Shown: positions 1-8,088 of the stretch, one piece after another | Layout of the letters: each line of letters starts with the position of its first letter | How positions within the stretch are numbered: the first letter of the stretch is position 1 | From: an uncultured Solobacterium sp. | GTDB taxonomy: Bacteria > Bacillota_I > Bacilli_A > Erysipelotrichales > Erysipelotrichaceae | Assembly (NCBI GenBank): GCA_938039295.1 | Contig: CALHUY010000060.1 | Span: 1 to 18,062, forward strand | Direction: 5' to 3' | DNA length: 18,062 nt | Program-made: the position numbers and the translations under genes | Notes under the pieces: model-generated | Told to the model about the DNA's origin: nothing | Database searches by the model: none | The model's input: only the letters and a program-made list of their open reading frames with translations

Positions 1-271
1 TATCGATTCTTTCTTTTTCTGAGTAGAAAGCTGTAGCCGTATCTGACGAACGCTGAGAATAAAACTGAAGTATTTCTTTTGGCACTACAATTGATCCATC
101 AGCATTTTTAGTAATTTTGGGAAGATTATTATGAACCAAGTCATTGTTGATTTGACTAAGAGAATAATTGACTTGACGACGTGTCAAATCAAGAAGTTTT
201 TCAATATTAGAAACTTTATAATCTGGATTTTTAATTAGCAGATTTAAAATCTGACTTGCACGATCATTCAT
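1..271 (-). CDS. N-terminal part of a winged-helix transcriptional regulator, possibly PRD/PTS type (runs off the window)
   Basis: The frame stays open from an ATG at 271 to the window edge, giving about 90 residues that begin MNDRASQILNLLIKNPDYKV. The start is set by a GAGGAG ribosome binding site 6 bases upstream. Residues 1-50 look like an N-terminal winged helix-turn-helix of the HTH_11 kind (RASQILNLLIKNP, then KLLDLTRRQVNYSLSQIN). The stretch near the edge, SEKERID, resembles the linker that precedes the rest of BglG/MtlR/LicR-type PTS regulators. That family reading is inference; no PRD, EIIA or EIIB domain is visible because the rest lies outside the window. No terminator separates it from the trp transporter genes upstream, but a 328-base gap and an inverted repeat suggest its own transcription unit. 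Confidence 0.6.
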   Translation of the reverse strand, partial: MNDRASQILNLLIKNPDYKVSNIEKLLDLTRRQVNYSLSQINNDLVHNNLPKITKNADGSIVVPKEILQFYSQRSSDTATAFYSEKERID

Positions 272-599
272 TATATCTCCTCTCATTTTTATAATTACAT
301 TCTAAATCGAAAAAGTTGTTATGCATTTTTTTACATAACAACTTTTGTACACCCTATTTTATTTATAACTGATAGGTCACACTACATTAATTGCCCTAAG
401 AGTCGTATAGTTTCAATTTAAAATCGTAATGAATCATATTTCTAGTTCGTATTCTCACTTTTGTAAAAACAAAATAATAGTAATTAAATATTCATCGTTA
501 ACGTATACATTTACTCAAATGATATTATGTACACAATATAGAATTCCCATCCTATTCATTTCATTTAAGTATCATCTCTGATTTTTTATATAGTTTCAC
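272..599. other. AT-rich intergenic region without a gene
   Basis: This 328-base gap between the trpZ stop and the regulator start has no credible ORF on either strand and no G+C-rich terminator. The only clear structure is the inverted repeat at 311-346, listed separately. A promoter for the downstream regulator probably lies here, but I cannot place a convincing -35/-10 pair. Confidence 0.6.
311..346. repeat. Perfect 13-bp inverted repeat upstream of the partial regulator gene
   Basis: The arms AAAAGTTGTTATG (311-323) and CATAACAACTTTT (334-346) are exact reverse complements around a 10-base T-rich centre. It lies 40 bases upstream of the regulator start. On the minus strand it is followed by a short T run, so it could be a weak terminator for the trp operon, but the stem is AT-rich. 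An operator for the regulator (autoregulation) is at least as likely. Function is inferred. Confidence 0.55.
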
Positions 600-1400
600 T
601 TATTTTGCAAGTAAGATACGGTCATCTGCTAGATTACTTCCTGTATTTGCGTGGAAGCGTTCCATTAAGTCATATACTGACATGTTTTCTCTTTGCTCAC
701 CTTTGATGTCTATTACAATATGACCATCATTCATCATGATTGTACGATCACCAACTTCTAAAGCTTGTTGCATTTGGTGAGTTACCATCAGACATGTAAT
801 ATGATGCTTTTTAACAATTTCTTGGGTAAGCTTCATAATTTTTGCAGCTGCCTTTGGATCTAGTGCTGCTGTATGTTCATCTAGTAATAATAATTTTGGT
901 GGTACAATCGTTGCCATTAGTAATGTTAATGCTTGGCGTTGACCTCCAGATAGATTCCCGACTAGCGTATGCATGCGATCTTCAAGTCCCATATCAAGCA
1001 TTTTTAACTGTTCTTTGAATAGTTCACGTTCTTTGTTTGTAATCCAAGAAAATGGTGATTTCTTTTCCTTTGCACTTAGGCATGCAAGTGCTAGATTTTC
1101 TTCGATTGTCATGTTAGGTGCAGTACCCTTTAGTGGGTCTTGAAATAAACGTCCAATATAACTTGCTCGTTGATACTCTTTGACATAAGTGATATCCGTA
1201 TCATCCAGAAGAATCTTGCCTTTATCTGGGATAATACTACCGGCAATGGTATTTAGAATGGTAGATTTACCTGCTCCATTTGAGCCAATGATACAAATAA
1301 ATTCACCTGTTTCAACATGTAAATTCAAATCATGAAGTACATTTTTTTCATCGATACTTCCTGCATTGAATGTAACGGAAAGATTTTGTATATCTAGCAT
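600..1400 (-). CDS. trpZ: TrpZ-type ABC transporter ATPase (predicted tryptophan importer)
   Basis: This is a 266-residue ATP-binding subunit that energises import through the membrane protein encoded just upstream. Walker A is GSNGAGKS (39-46), the Q-loop glutamine is Q87, the signature is LSGGQ (150-154), Walker B is LLLLDE (170-175) and the switch histidine is H208. The variant DEHTAALDP after Walker B is characteristic of the COG1101 ATPases that pair with COG2984/COG4120 transporters. It follows the permease by 3 bases and has a GGGGAG ribosome binding site, so it is the last gene of a three-gene operon. The tryptophan assignment comes from the Trp T-box leader upstream, not from the ATPase itself. 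All catalytic motifs are intact. Confidence 0.88.
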   Translation of the reverse strand: MLDIQNLSVTFNAGSIDEKNVLHDLNLHVETGEFICIIGSNGAGKSTILNTIAGSIIPDKGKILLDDTDITYVKEYQRASYIGRLFQDPLKGTAPNMTIEENLALACLSAKEKKSPFSWITNKERELFKEQLKMLDMGLEDRMHTLVGNLSGGQRQALTLLMATIVPPKLLLLDEHTAALDPKAAAKIMKLTQEIVKKHHITCLMVTHQMQQALEVGDRTIMMNDGHIVIDIKGEQRENMSVYDLMERFHANTGSNLADDRILLAK

Positions 1401-1403
1401 TTG

Positions 1404-2294
1404 TTATCTCCCCTTTCTCATATGTAAAGAAAGTTCTTTTTTGATTGTCGGTGCTGCTACTGCAAGTGCGACAATCAAAGCTGTCACTAGTTTTAATGAT
1501 TGTACGTTGATGATTTTTGTCTGCAATATAATCGCATAAATCATTCGATAAACAACATTACCAACAAAACAAGCTGTTAAATTTCGTGATAATGATTTTC
1601 TACCTTGTATTAGTGATTCACCAATAATCAAGCAAGCAAGTCCAACTACTACAATACCAGTACCAGCATTGATATCGCTTGTCTTATTAAACTGTCCAAC
1701 GAGTGCTCCACTTAAACCAACTAACATATTAGCTATGACTAGTCCAAGCGTAATCATATTTTTGACATTTACACTAGACGCTGTTACCATCGCACGATTA
1801 TCGCCTGTTGCGCGTAACGATAATCCTAATCTAGTTGATAAAAATAAGCGTAATAGAATCATGCATACAACTAATAAGACAATCACGAATATGCTTGCAT
1901 ACCAACTACCACCAATATTTGTTTTCTTTAGGATTGTAAATACTGTTGTTTGTTTTAAAAGGGATATTTGACTTGACCATCCCATGACAAATAGATTAAC
2001 TGTGTATAATCCTGTGCTTGTAATGATTCCTGAAATAATGGATGGAACACCCATACGTGTTTGTAAAAAGGCTGTAACATAACCTGCAACACCACCTGCA
2101 AGCATACCTAATAAGATACCTAAGATTGGATGACCTACATATGCACAAGATACGGATATCGCCATACCTAGGACAAAGCTTCCATCTGTTGTTAAATCAG
2201 CGATATCTAACAGACGGTAACTAATAAATAAAGCGATTGATACAAATGCATATAAAGCACCTAGTTCTAAAGTAGTTTGAAAAATACTTAGCAT
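1404..2294 (-). CDS. trpY: TrpY-type ABC transporter permease (predicted tryptophan importer)
   Basis: The product is a 296-residue hydrophobic protein with about eight membrane segments (for example near residues 8-28, 38-75, 88-105, 130-152, 180-200, 210-228 and 262-282). It resembles the COG4120 permeases, related to the branched-chain amino acid permease family and linked with COG2984 binding proteins. It should form the membrane channel with TrpZ on the cytoplasmic side and TrpX outside. The ATG lies 8 bases after trpX, with AAGGGA overlapping the end of trpX, so the two are translationally close. The substrate is inferred from the leader RNA. The family also includes uncharacterised transporters for other solutes. 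Confidence 0.85.
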   Translation of the reverse strand: MLSIFQTTLELGALYAFVSIALFISYRLLDIADLTTDGSFVLGMAISVSCAYVGHPILGILLGMLAGGVAGYVTAFLQTRMGVPSIISGIITSTGLYTVNLFVMGWSSQISLLKQTTVFTILKKTNIGGSWYASIFVIVLLVVCMILLRLFLSTRLGLSLRATGDNRAMVTASSVNVKNMITLGLVIANMLVGLSGALVGQFNKTSDINAGTGIVVVGLACLIIGESLIQGRKSLSRNLTACFVGNVVYRMIYAIILQTKIINVQSLKLVTALIVALAVAAPTIKKELSLHMRKGR

Positions 2295-2302
2295 AGTATC
2301 CC

Positions 2303-3271
2303 TTACTTTCCTGTTGTTTCAACTGTTACTACTTGACCAAAATTTGCGAAGATATCTGGATTTACACCTAACTTTTCCGCTACTTCTGTATTTACAGTGA
2401 TAATACCACCGTCTAGTGTGATAAATTCTTCTGCCTTCTTGAATCCTGGCTGTAATACTTCGTAGGCAAGCTTAGCTGTCTTAATACCAGCATCTGTATA
2501 ATTCACTCCACAAGTCGCAAATGCACCTGATCTTACAAAGGAATCTGCTCCTGCATAATGCGGAATATTCGCATTCATGAAGGCCTCATAGATAGCAAGC
2601 TCAGAAGACATGATCACGTTATCTGTTGGTGTAAATACTGCATCTACCTTACTTGCGATAAGAGATGATGCAGCTGCGATTACTTCTTGGCTGGTATTTG
2701 CGGTTGCTTCGATATATTTAATTTTCTTTTCATCTAAAATCTTTTTCACTTCTGCAATTGGCTTTTGTGAGTTTGCTTCTGAATTTGAATAGAGTAAACC
2801 AACTGTCTGTAAGTTTGGATTTTGTTTTAACATCATATCAACAAACTGTTTTGTATTAAGTGCATCAGATGTACCTGTTACTCTATCAATTCCTGTTAAG
2901 GAAGCTGCTTCTGGATCACTAATTGTAGCGTAAACCACTGGAATTTCTGTATCCTCACTTGCCACAACCATTGTTTGTGCTGCTAGTGTACCAATTGGGA
3001 TAATAACATCTGCTCCATCTGTTACTGCTTGCTTGCCAATTTGCATCAATGTAGATTGATCATTTTGACCAGAATAGATTTCTACTTCTGCTGTTTCATC
3101 TAACTCTTTTAATTCATTTTCAATTGCGACTGCAATCTCATCAATGGATGCGTGATCCAGTTGCTTAACGATAACATACTTTTTCGCATCCTTTTTTGAT
3201 GCAGAGGGTAAAGAACACCCAATCATCATACTGCATAATAAAACACAAATTACCTGTACTAACTTTTTCAT
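2303..3271 (-). CDS. trpX: TrpX-type substrate-binding lipoprotein (predicted tryptophan importer)
   Basis: I place the start at the ATG at 3271, which follows AAGGAGG by 9 bases. A longer reading starting at 3340 would begin inside the leader terminator. The 322-residue protein begins MKKLVQVICVLLCSMMIGC, a lipoprotein signal peptide with lipidation at C19, so it is anchored outside the membrane. The mature part matches COG2984 (ABC_sub_bind) binding proteins: two lobes with VIIPIGTLAAQTMV near residue 95, a VGLLYSNSEANSQKP motif near 155 and AVFTPTDNVIMSS near 215. It captures the ligand and delivers it to TrpY/TrpZ. A T-box with a tryptophan specifier precedes it, so expression should rise when charged tRNA-Trp is scarce. 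Confidence 0.87.
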   Translation of the reverse strand: MKKLVQVICVLLCSMMIGCSLPSASKKDAKKYVIVKQLDHASIDEIAVAIENELKELDETAEVEIYSGQNDQSTLMQIGKQAVTDGADVIIPIGTLAAQTMVVASEDTEIPVVYATISDPEAASLTGIDRVTGTSDALNTKQFVDMMLKQNPNLQTVGLLYSNSEANSQKPIAEVKKILDEKKIKYIEATANTSQEVIAAASSLIASKVDAVFTPTDNVIMSSELAIYEAFMNANIPHYAGADSFVRSGAFATCGVNYTDAGIKTAKLAYEVLQPGFKKAEEFITLDGGIITVNTEVAEKLGVNPDIFANFGQVVTVETTGK

Positions 3272-3313
3272 GTGATATATCCTCCTTCTCTCTGCATTTT
3301 CAGTCATAACATA

Positions 3314-3345
3314 CAAAAACGCCTGCCCATAAAAGGACAAGCGTT
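3314..3345 (-). terminator. T-box-controlled terminator before trpX
   Basis: On the minus strand AACGCTTGTCC pairs with GGGCAGGCGTT around a TTTTAT loop (nine Watson-Crick and two G-U pairs), followed by a T run. Its 5' arm begins just after the T-box core, as expected for a stem that competes with the antiterminator. Confidence 0.88.
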
Positions 3346-3570
3346 AACCTGCGGTACCACCTTTTTTAATAGTCTTTTGACTATTCTCTCTTTGAAAATG
3401 CAATCACATTCTCTGCCCTTTAACGCTGACATTGCGTCTTAAATACTTGCATAAGCGTTCCTTAAGCCCTCATGGGTCCATTTGCATACCGCATGCCTGC
3501 AGGTTTCCACCATCCCCGCTCTCTAGAAGTTGCTTTTGTATGTTTGATTTCCCAATCATCGGTTTGTTAT
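3314..3570 (-). promoter_or_regulatory. T-box riboswitch leader with UGG (tryptophan) specifier
   Basis: The minus strand carries all main T-box landmarks. Stem I has an AGAGAG element (about 3527-3518) and the specifier region AAATGGACCC. The codon TGG followed by ACC sits at about 3480-3478. A short stem III, AATAGTC/GACTATT, comes next. The T-box core AGGTGGTACCGCAGG occupies about 3362-3348 and is followed by a terminator. In known T-boxes the specifier pairs with the anticodon of the cognate tRNA, and an uncharged acceptor end pairs with the TGG of the core to favour the antiterminator. UGG indicates tRNA-Trp, which fits the trpXYZ genes that follow. The exact base pairing of stems I and II was judged by eye. 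Confidence 0.93.
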
Positions 3571-3576
3571 GTTGAA

Positions 3577-3605
3577 ATAGTATGATAGTCAATGCCTTTT
3601 GTCAA
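3577..3605 (-). promoter_or_regulatory. Promoter of the trpXYZ operon
   Basis: The minus strand has a perfect -35 TTGACA (3605-3600), a 17-base spacer and -10 TACTAT (3582-3577). Predicted transcription start is near 3570, just ahead of the T-box leader. A second TTGACT occurs 13 bases downstream with a poorer -10 (TAACAA) and is less likely. Confidence 0.75.
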
Positions 3606-3619
3606 TTACTTTTATTCAT

Positions 3620-4273
3620 TTAAAAATCTCTTCTAGTGTATAACTTATCAGAAAGTTTTATTGATACACCAATGATTATGATGAAAATAATACAGATAAT
3701 TGCAATTGCCATAAATGGATTCATCACAAGAAATTGTAATATAGATTTTAGAGTTTCATTAAAGTAAGCAGAACATACTGCACCAATCGCAAGTAATAAC
3801 ATTGGTACTGCTGTTAATGTTTTTCCCTTTTTATATCCATATTTAAAATAGATTGGATACTCAATGAAAATAATGATTAACGAAATGATTCCTATACACG
3901 GTGCTGCCAACAATAAACTATAAAATAAATCTTCCATAGGATATACAAGTCCTATAATCATTGCCATAACAACACCAACTACCAACATGATTACCACAGA
4001 TACTGTTGCTAAAAGGTATCTGCCTTTTACTACATCTTTTGGTGAGATACTAAACAGTTTATATAAGGGATCAATCCCAGACTCTTCGCCTACCATAAAA
4101 GGATAACCCGAGAATAATATCGCAAACATCTGTACTGTAGCTAAAACAAATACTGGATTTTTTGATAATACACCATAGAGAGTTCCAAGTCCTATTAGAA
4201 TTATTAAATTCTTAATCGTTAAATATGGTTTAATGGATAATAAATCTAACTTAAATACTTTGATTGCATTCAT
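3620..4273 (-). CDS. ABC-2 type transporter permease subunit
   Basis: The 217-residue protein is strongly hydrophobic with about six membrane segments (near residues 24-52, 85-108, 115-135, 150-172 and 183-205 after a first cytoplasmic helix). It lacks the importer EAA motif and looks like an ABC-2 exporter subunit. The motif VGEESGIDPLYKLFSISPKDVVKGRY near residues 62-88 is typical of small Bacillota permeases of this class. Its ATG overlaps the ATPase stop (TAATG), implying coupled translation and a shared complex. The GntR-YtrA operon type often responds to cell-envelope-active compounds, so export or envelope defence is possible. The substrate cannot be told from sequence. Confidence 0.78.
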   Translation of the reverse strand: MNAIKVFKLDLLSIKPYLTIKNLIILIGLGTLYGVLSKNPVFVLATVQMFAILFSGYPFMVGEESGIDPLYKLFSISPKDVVKGRYLLATVSVVIMLVVGVVMAMIIGLVYPMEDLFYSLLLAAPCIGIISLIIIFIEYPIYFKYGYKKGKTLTAVPMLLLAIGAVCSAYFNETLKSILQFLVMNPFMAIAIICIIFIIIIGVSIKLSDKLYTRRDF

Positions 4274-5112
4274 TATTTTTCCCTCCCATATAAAATCATA
4301 ATTTTATCAATTGTAATTTCATCTTCTACATATTCATTTGGAATCTCTTGAATCGCGTGGCGCTTTACTAAGTATTCGATATTATATTTTGTTTTCTTTT
4401 GTCCCAATATTGCGTCTGGATCAAGCGTATTTTGATTTTCTAAACCACATTTTAAAATCATGAAATAGTTTATAAATTCTTCTTTTTCTAAAGATAATAC
4501 AATTTCCCCATTATCAATAAATACAATGTAATCTGCGATTGTTTCAAGATCTTGTGTAATATGTGTAGAGAATAATACTGTGTGTCTATCATCTTGCATA
4601 TAGTCAGAGATAACTTCCACAAATTCTTCACGCATACTTGGATCTAATCCACTCGTTGGCTCATCTAAAATTAAGAGTTCTGCGTTGTGTGATAAAGCAA
4701 TCGATAACATGAGTTTAATCTTCATCCCACGTGATAATTCTTTTACTTTCAGTTTCTTATCAATATTGAATTTTTCTAAAAGATTCCAATACGTACTCTC
4801 TTCCCACTTATCATATCCAACTTTCATCGCTTGATTGACGAGTTCCATATTCCAGTCTTTCGCAAGAAATGAATCATCCATAATTACACCAATCTTTTGA
4901 TTATCCAACTGGTTTTTCTCATCACCATGTATGGATAAAATATCTCCTTGATACTGAATCAAAGATAATATTGATTTAATGGTTGTCGTTTTACCCATAC
5001 CATTTCTTCCAATAAATCCCGTAACGTATCCTTCAGGAATCGAGAAATTTACATTTTTTAATGTAAAGTTTTGATAGTCTTTATTTAGGTTTTTGATCTC
5101 AATTTTATTCAT
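4273..5112 (-). CDS. ABC transporter ATPase of a GntR-regulated exporter (YtrB-like)
   Basis: The 279-residue ATPase has Walker A GRNGMGKT (35-42), signature LSRGM (126-130), Walker B ILDEP within LLILDEPTSGLDP (145-157) and switch H184. The LSRGM form of the signature and the DEPTSGLDP context are typical of ABC-2 exporter ATPases such as YtrB, BcrA and YxlF. The C-terminal 65 residues are a family-variable tail ending in a short TIDKIMILYGREK segment. The gene overlaps the GntR gene by 8 bases (ATGAATAA) and the permease gene by 1 base, giving a tight regulator-ATPase-permease operon. Its function would be ATP-driven export or membrane quality control; the cargo is unknown. Confidence 0.85.
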   Translation of the reverse strand: MNKIEIKNLNKDYQNFTLKNVNFSIPEGYVTGFIGRNGMGKTTTIKSILSLIQYQGDILSIHGDEKNQLDNQKIGVIMDDSFLAKDWNMELVNQAMKVGYDKWEESTYWNLLEKFNIDKKLKVKELSRGMKIKLMLSIALSHNAELLILDEPTSGLDPSMREEFVEVISDYMQDDRHTVLFSTHITQDLETIADYIVFIDNGEIVLSLEKEEFINYFMILKCGLENQNTLDPDAILGQKKTKYNIEYLVKRHAIQEIPNEYVEDEITIDKIMILYGREK

Positions 5113-5491
5113 TTTCTATACCTTCTTCATAAATATAATTGAATAGTTCTGTTAATTCAGATTTGCTGAGATGGATTGTTTTTGCAATCTTGCATGCTTC
5201 TAGTAAATGGGACTCTATGTCTTTTTGTTTTTCATCTTTTAAAAGGTCTTGATTCATTGTCGCAACAAATGTACCTAATCCTTGTCTGATGACAATAAAT
5301 CCTTCTCGCTCTAGTTCGTCATATGCTTTTTTGACAGTTAATATACTTACGCCTAGTTCTTTAGATAATTGTCGTACAGATGGTAATTGTGCATCCGATA
5401 ATACTGTATTTCCAATGATATTTTCTTTAATTGCATTTTTAATCTGCTCATATAATGGAGTACTACTTCCGTTTATTAGAATAATTTTCAT
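5105..5491 (-). CDS. GntR family transcriptional repressor, YtrA subfamily
   Basis: I take the ATG at 5491, preceded by AAAGGAG at 6 bases, giving 128 residues. A longer frame starting at 5563 would run through the promoter. Residues 12-75 form the GntR winged helix (PLYEQIKNAIKENI, then LPSVRQLSKELGVSILTVKKAYDELE as helix-turn-helix, then GFIVIRQGLGTFVA as wing). The tail of only about 50 residues is too short for an effector domain, which marks the YtrA subfamily. Those proteins usually repress their own operon of ABC genes, which matches the two downstream genes. Three 10-bp repeats overlapping the promoter are the likely binding site. Confidence 0.87.
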   Translation of the reverse strand: MKIILINGSSTPLYEQIKNAIKENIIGNTVLSDAQLPSVRQLSKELGVSILTVKKAYDELEREGFIVIRQGLGTFVATMNQDLLKDEKQKDIESHLLEACKIAKTIHLSKSELTELFNYIYEEGIENE

Positions 5492-5504
5492 TGTTTCTCC
5501 TTTA

Positions 5505-5533
5505 CATATAACACTATATAACAGTATATAACT
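5505..5533. repeat. Three tandem 10-bp repeats, probable GntR operator
   Basis: On the plus strand the units CATATAACA (5505-5513), CTATATAACA (5514-5523) and GTATATAACT (5524-5533) follow each other at 10-base spacing, about one helical turn. They cover the -10 box and spacer of the GntR promoter, so a bound repressor would block RNA polymerase. That the adjacent GntR protein binds here is inference. Confidence 0.6.
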
Positions 5534-5541
5534 ATTTGCAA
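5513..5541 (-). promoter_or_regulatory. Promoter of the GntR-ABC operon
   Basis: The minus strand has -35 TTGCAA (5541-5536), 17 bases, then -10 TATAGT (5518-5513), about 20 bases ahead of the GntR start codon. The 5' untranslated stretch is very short. Confidence 0.6.
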
Positions 5542-5548
5542 TCCATAA

Positions 5549-5574
5549 TAAAAAAGACACCATCAGGCGTCTTT
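5549..5574 (-). terminator. Terminator after ftsK
   Basis: On the minus strand AAAGACGCC and GGTGTCTTT form a 9-pair stem with a TGAT loop, followed by six Ts. It overlaps the last two bases of the ftsK stop region and separates it from the GntR promoter. Confidence 0.88.
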
Positions 5575-8077
5575 ATTCTTTGATATATACTTCTCTTGGT
5601 TTACTACCTTGTGCTGGTCCGATGATACCATGTTCTTCGAGGGCATCAATCATTCTTGCGGCACGGTTATAACCGATGCCGAAGCGTCTTTGTAGTAAGG
5701 ATGTAGAAGCTTTTTGTGCTTCGATAACGTATTCTTTAATTTCCTTAAAGAGTGGATCATCACTGATTTCTGTCACGATACCACCTTCTCCCGATTCGAT
5801 TCCATCTAACTGTACGAAGGAATCATCATAAACTGGAGAAGCTTCAGAGGATACAAAGCTTGTAATTCTTTGTACTTCATCATCTGTCACGAATACACCT
5901 TGTACACGGGTTGAACCTGTTTGTCCAATTGGCATGTAAAGCATGTCACCATATCCTAGTAATCGTTCTGCACCTACATGATCTAAGATTGTACGTGAGT
6001 CCATACCACTGGATACCGCAAATGCGATACGGCTTGGGATATTTGCTTTAATAATACCTGTAATAACATCTACCGATGGTCTTTGGGTTGCGACGATTAA
6101 GTGAATACCTGCAGCACGCGCTAACTGTGTAATACGTTGAATGGATTGTTCAACTTCTTTACCAGCAACTGCCATTAAGTCTGCTAACTCATCAATAATG
6201 ACAACGATATATGGAATCTTCTTCGGTGCTGGTGAACCATCTGGATTTGGTCTACCACCCTGTTGTTCAACCATGTTGTTGTAGACTTCAATGTTTCTTA
6301 CACCAGCAGCTGCGAACATGTTATAACGTTCATCCATGATACGTACAATGACCTTTAAGGCATTGCTTGCCTTGTTTGGATCATTGATAACTGGTCCAAT
6401 CAAGTGTGGAATATTGCGATATGGTGTAAATTCTACCTTCTTTGGATCGACTAGTAACATCTTTACTTCATCTGGCTTTGTACGTAATAACAATGAACAG
6501 ATGATAGAGTTCATACATACTGATTTACCTGAACCTGTCGCTCCGGCAATCAACATGTGTGGCATCTTATCTAAACGACATGTTACAGTACGTCCTAGTA
6601 AGTCTTTACCAAGGAAGAATAGTAATGGTTGATCTTTATCATTACCTACGTCATTGATGATTTCACGCATCTTAACTGGCGTACTCTTCACGTTTGGTAT
6701 TTCAATACCTACCGCATTGCGGCCTGGAATTGGTGCTTCAATACGAACATCTCTAGCAGCTAATTGCATCTTGATGTTATCTGTTAAACCTAGAATCTTG
6801 GATACCTTAACGTTGACATCCGGACGAATTTCAAACTGTGTAACAGATGGTCCGATATGTATATTTAATAACTGTGCTTCGATATCAAAGTTATTTAAAA
6901 TCTGTAACAATAATTGTGATTTCTCTCTAGCAGCCACTTCATTTTCTGGATTACTACCCTTTGGAGGAAGTGGGTCTAAGAGTGAAACCTTTGGTAATTG
7001 ATATGGACGTGTACGTTTCTTTGGCTTTGGTGCCTCTGTTGGTGGATAGATATTGCTTTCTTGATCAGGATGTTCATCTCCAACTGTTTCATATTCTTCT
7101 GTTGAAGACAATTCATCCTCTTCATCTCTATCGACTGCCATTGGCGTAAAGCGTGATGGCTCTGATCTACGAACAACAGTATCTTGCATTAGCGTTGTCT
7201 TTTCTTCCATGCCAGCATGGTCATCACTTAAATCATCTACGTCGATGAATACAGAATCCTTCTGTGAGATTGTTTCTCCTGGAAGTACGATAATTGGCAC
7301 TTCTTGGGTTGGATCATCTGGATGAATGCGATTGATAACTCGCGCCGTTCTTGGTTGTTCTTCTTGTACAACTGGCAAACTTTCTGTCTTACCATCTGCC
7401 TTAATATTTTGGAAGAGTGAACTAGTTGTCTCTTTCCCTTTATCAAGCATCTTCCAAAGATTAGCTGGTTCTTTTGGCTCCTCTGGTTCTTCTTTTTTCT
7501 TGCTTTCTTCAACTTCTGGCATCTTAAAAAATGCGATGACAGAACGGAATGCCTTCTTGTACACTTCTATATCTACAAGCAATAACATCGCAATCATAAA
7601 GAGTACGACGATAACGAGTACAGAACCAATACGATTAAACATCATCGATGTAATCGCATATAAGAAGATACCGTAGATTCCCCCACTAAATTTCAAAGTT
7701 GAATCTGGCATGAAGTAATCTAACGTGTGATTGATATAGTCATATAAGGCATCCATGCCTGTAACATTTGGTACTGCAACATATGCCTCTAGGAGTAATA
7801 GTGCAGAGATTAGTAAGATAATTGGTATCCAACTAATTTCTTCTTTCTCTTGTTTTCTTCTAATAATATTAATTAACAGAACAATGACTACAATCGCAAT
7901 CACAAACCAGTAAAGGTTACCCGCTAGGTAACCTAATAAGTTATAGATGAATAGACCAACGATGCCTGCTTTGGTAAAGCCTAAAATGGCAAAAGCTAAG
8001 AGGATCACAATTGTGATCACTCTAAAGACGAGCTGGTTTTGTTCTGCTTGTTGTTGTGCTTTTGTCTTTCTTGCCAC
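5573..8077 (-). CDS. ftsK: DNA translocase FtsK/SpoIIIE
   Basis: This membrane-anchored ATPase pumps chromosomal DNA through the closing septum and helps resolve chromosome dimers; in spore formers the homologue SpoIIIE packs the forespore. The N-terminal 180 residues contain about five membrane segments, followed by a charged, low-complexity linker to about residue 365. The motor has Walker A GATGSGKS near residue 510 and Walker B VVIIDELADL near residue 630. The C-terminal winged-helix gamma domain (RRFGIGYNRAARMID to the end) reads KOPS/SRS sequences in the family. I prefer the GTG at 8077 (834 residues), which has GAGGG 6 bases upstream. A GTG at 8089 also fits but its ribosome binding site is too close. 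The RNase J-like gene ends 11 bases before, so the two are probably cotranscribed. Confidence 0.95.
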   Translation of the reverse strand: MARKTKAQQQAEQNQLVFRVITIVILLAFAILGFTKAGIVGLFIYNLLGYLAGNLYWFVIAIVVIVLLINIIRRKQEKEEISWIPIILLISALLLLEAYVAVPNVTGMDALYDYINHTLDYFMPDSTLKFSGGIYGIFLYAITSMMFNRIGSVLVIVVLFMIAMLLLVDIEVYKKAFRSVIAFFKMPEVEESKKKEEPEEPKEPANLWKMLDKGKETTSSLFQNIKADGKTESLPVVQEEQPRTARVINRIHPDDPTQEVPIIVLPGETISQKDSVFIDVDDLSDDHAGMEEKTTLMQDTVVRRSEPSRFTPMAVDRDEEDELSSTEEYETVGDEHPDQESNIYPPTEAPKPKKRTRPYQLPKVSLLDPLPPKGSNPENEVAAREKSQLLLQILNNFDIEAQLLNIHIGPSVTQFEIRPDVNVKVSKILGLTDNIKMQLAARDVRIEAPIPGRNAVGIEIPNVKSTPVKMREIINDVGNDKDQPLLFFLGKDLLGRTVTCRLDKMPHMLIAGATGSGKSVCMNSIICSLLLRTKPDEVKMLLVDPKKVEFTPYRNIPHLIGPVINDPNKASNALKVIVRIMDERYNMFAAAGVRNIEVYNNMVEQQGGRPNPDGSPAPKKIPYIVVIIDELADLMAVAGKEVEQSIQRITQLARAAGIHLIVATQRPSVDVITGIIKANIPSRIAFAVSSGMDSRTILDHVGAERLLGYGDMLYMPIGQTGSTRVQGVFVTDDEVQRITSFVSSEASPVYDDSFVQLDGIESGEGGIVTEISDDPLFKEIKEYVIEAQKASTSLLQRRFGIGYNRAARMIDALEEHGIIGPAQGSKPREVYIKE

Positions 8078-8088
8078 GTATTCCCTCA

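Noticed and set aside
2303..3340. Longer trpX reading from 3340
   Set aside because: It would start inside the T-box terminator and put 23 unrelated residues before a normal lipoprotein signal peptide; the ATG at 3271 has a strong ribosome binding site.
5105..5563. Longer GntR reading from 5563
   Set aside because: It runs through the operator repeats, the promoter and part of the ftsK terminator; the ATG at 5491 has AAAGGAG and starts the normal family N-terminus.
6336..7676. Several ORFs of 60-116 codons opposite or out of frame with ftsK
   Set aside because: They are shadows of the ftsK reading frame with biased composition, no family motifs and no suitable start signals.
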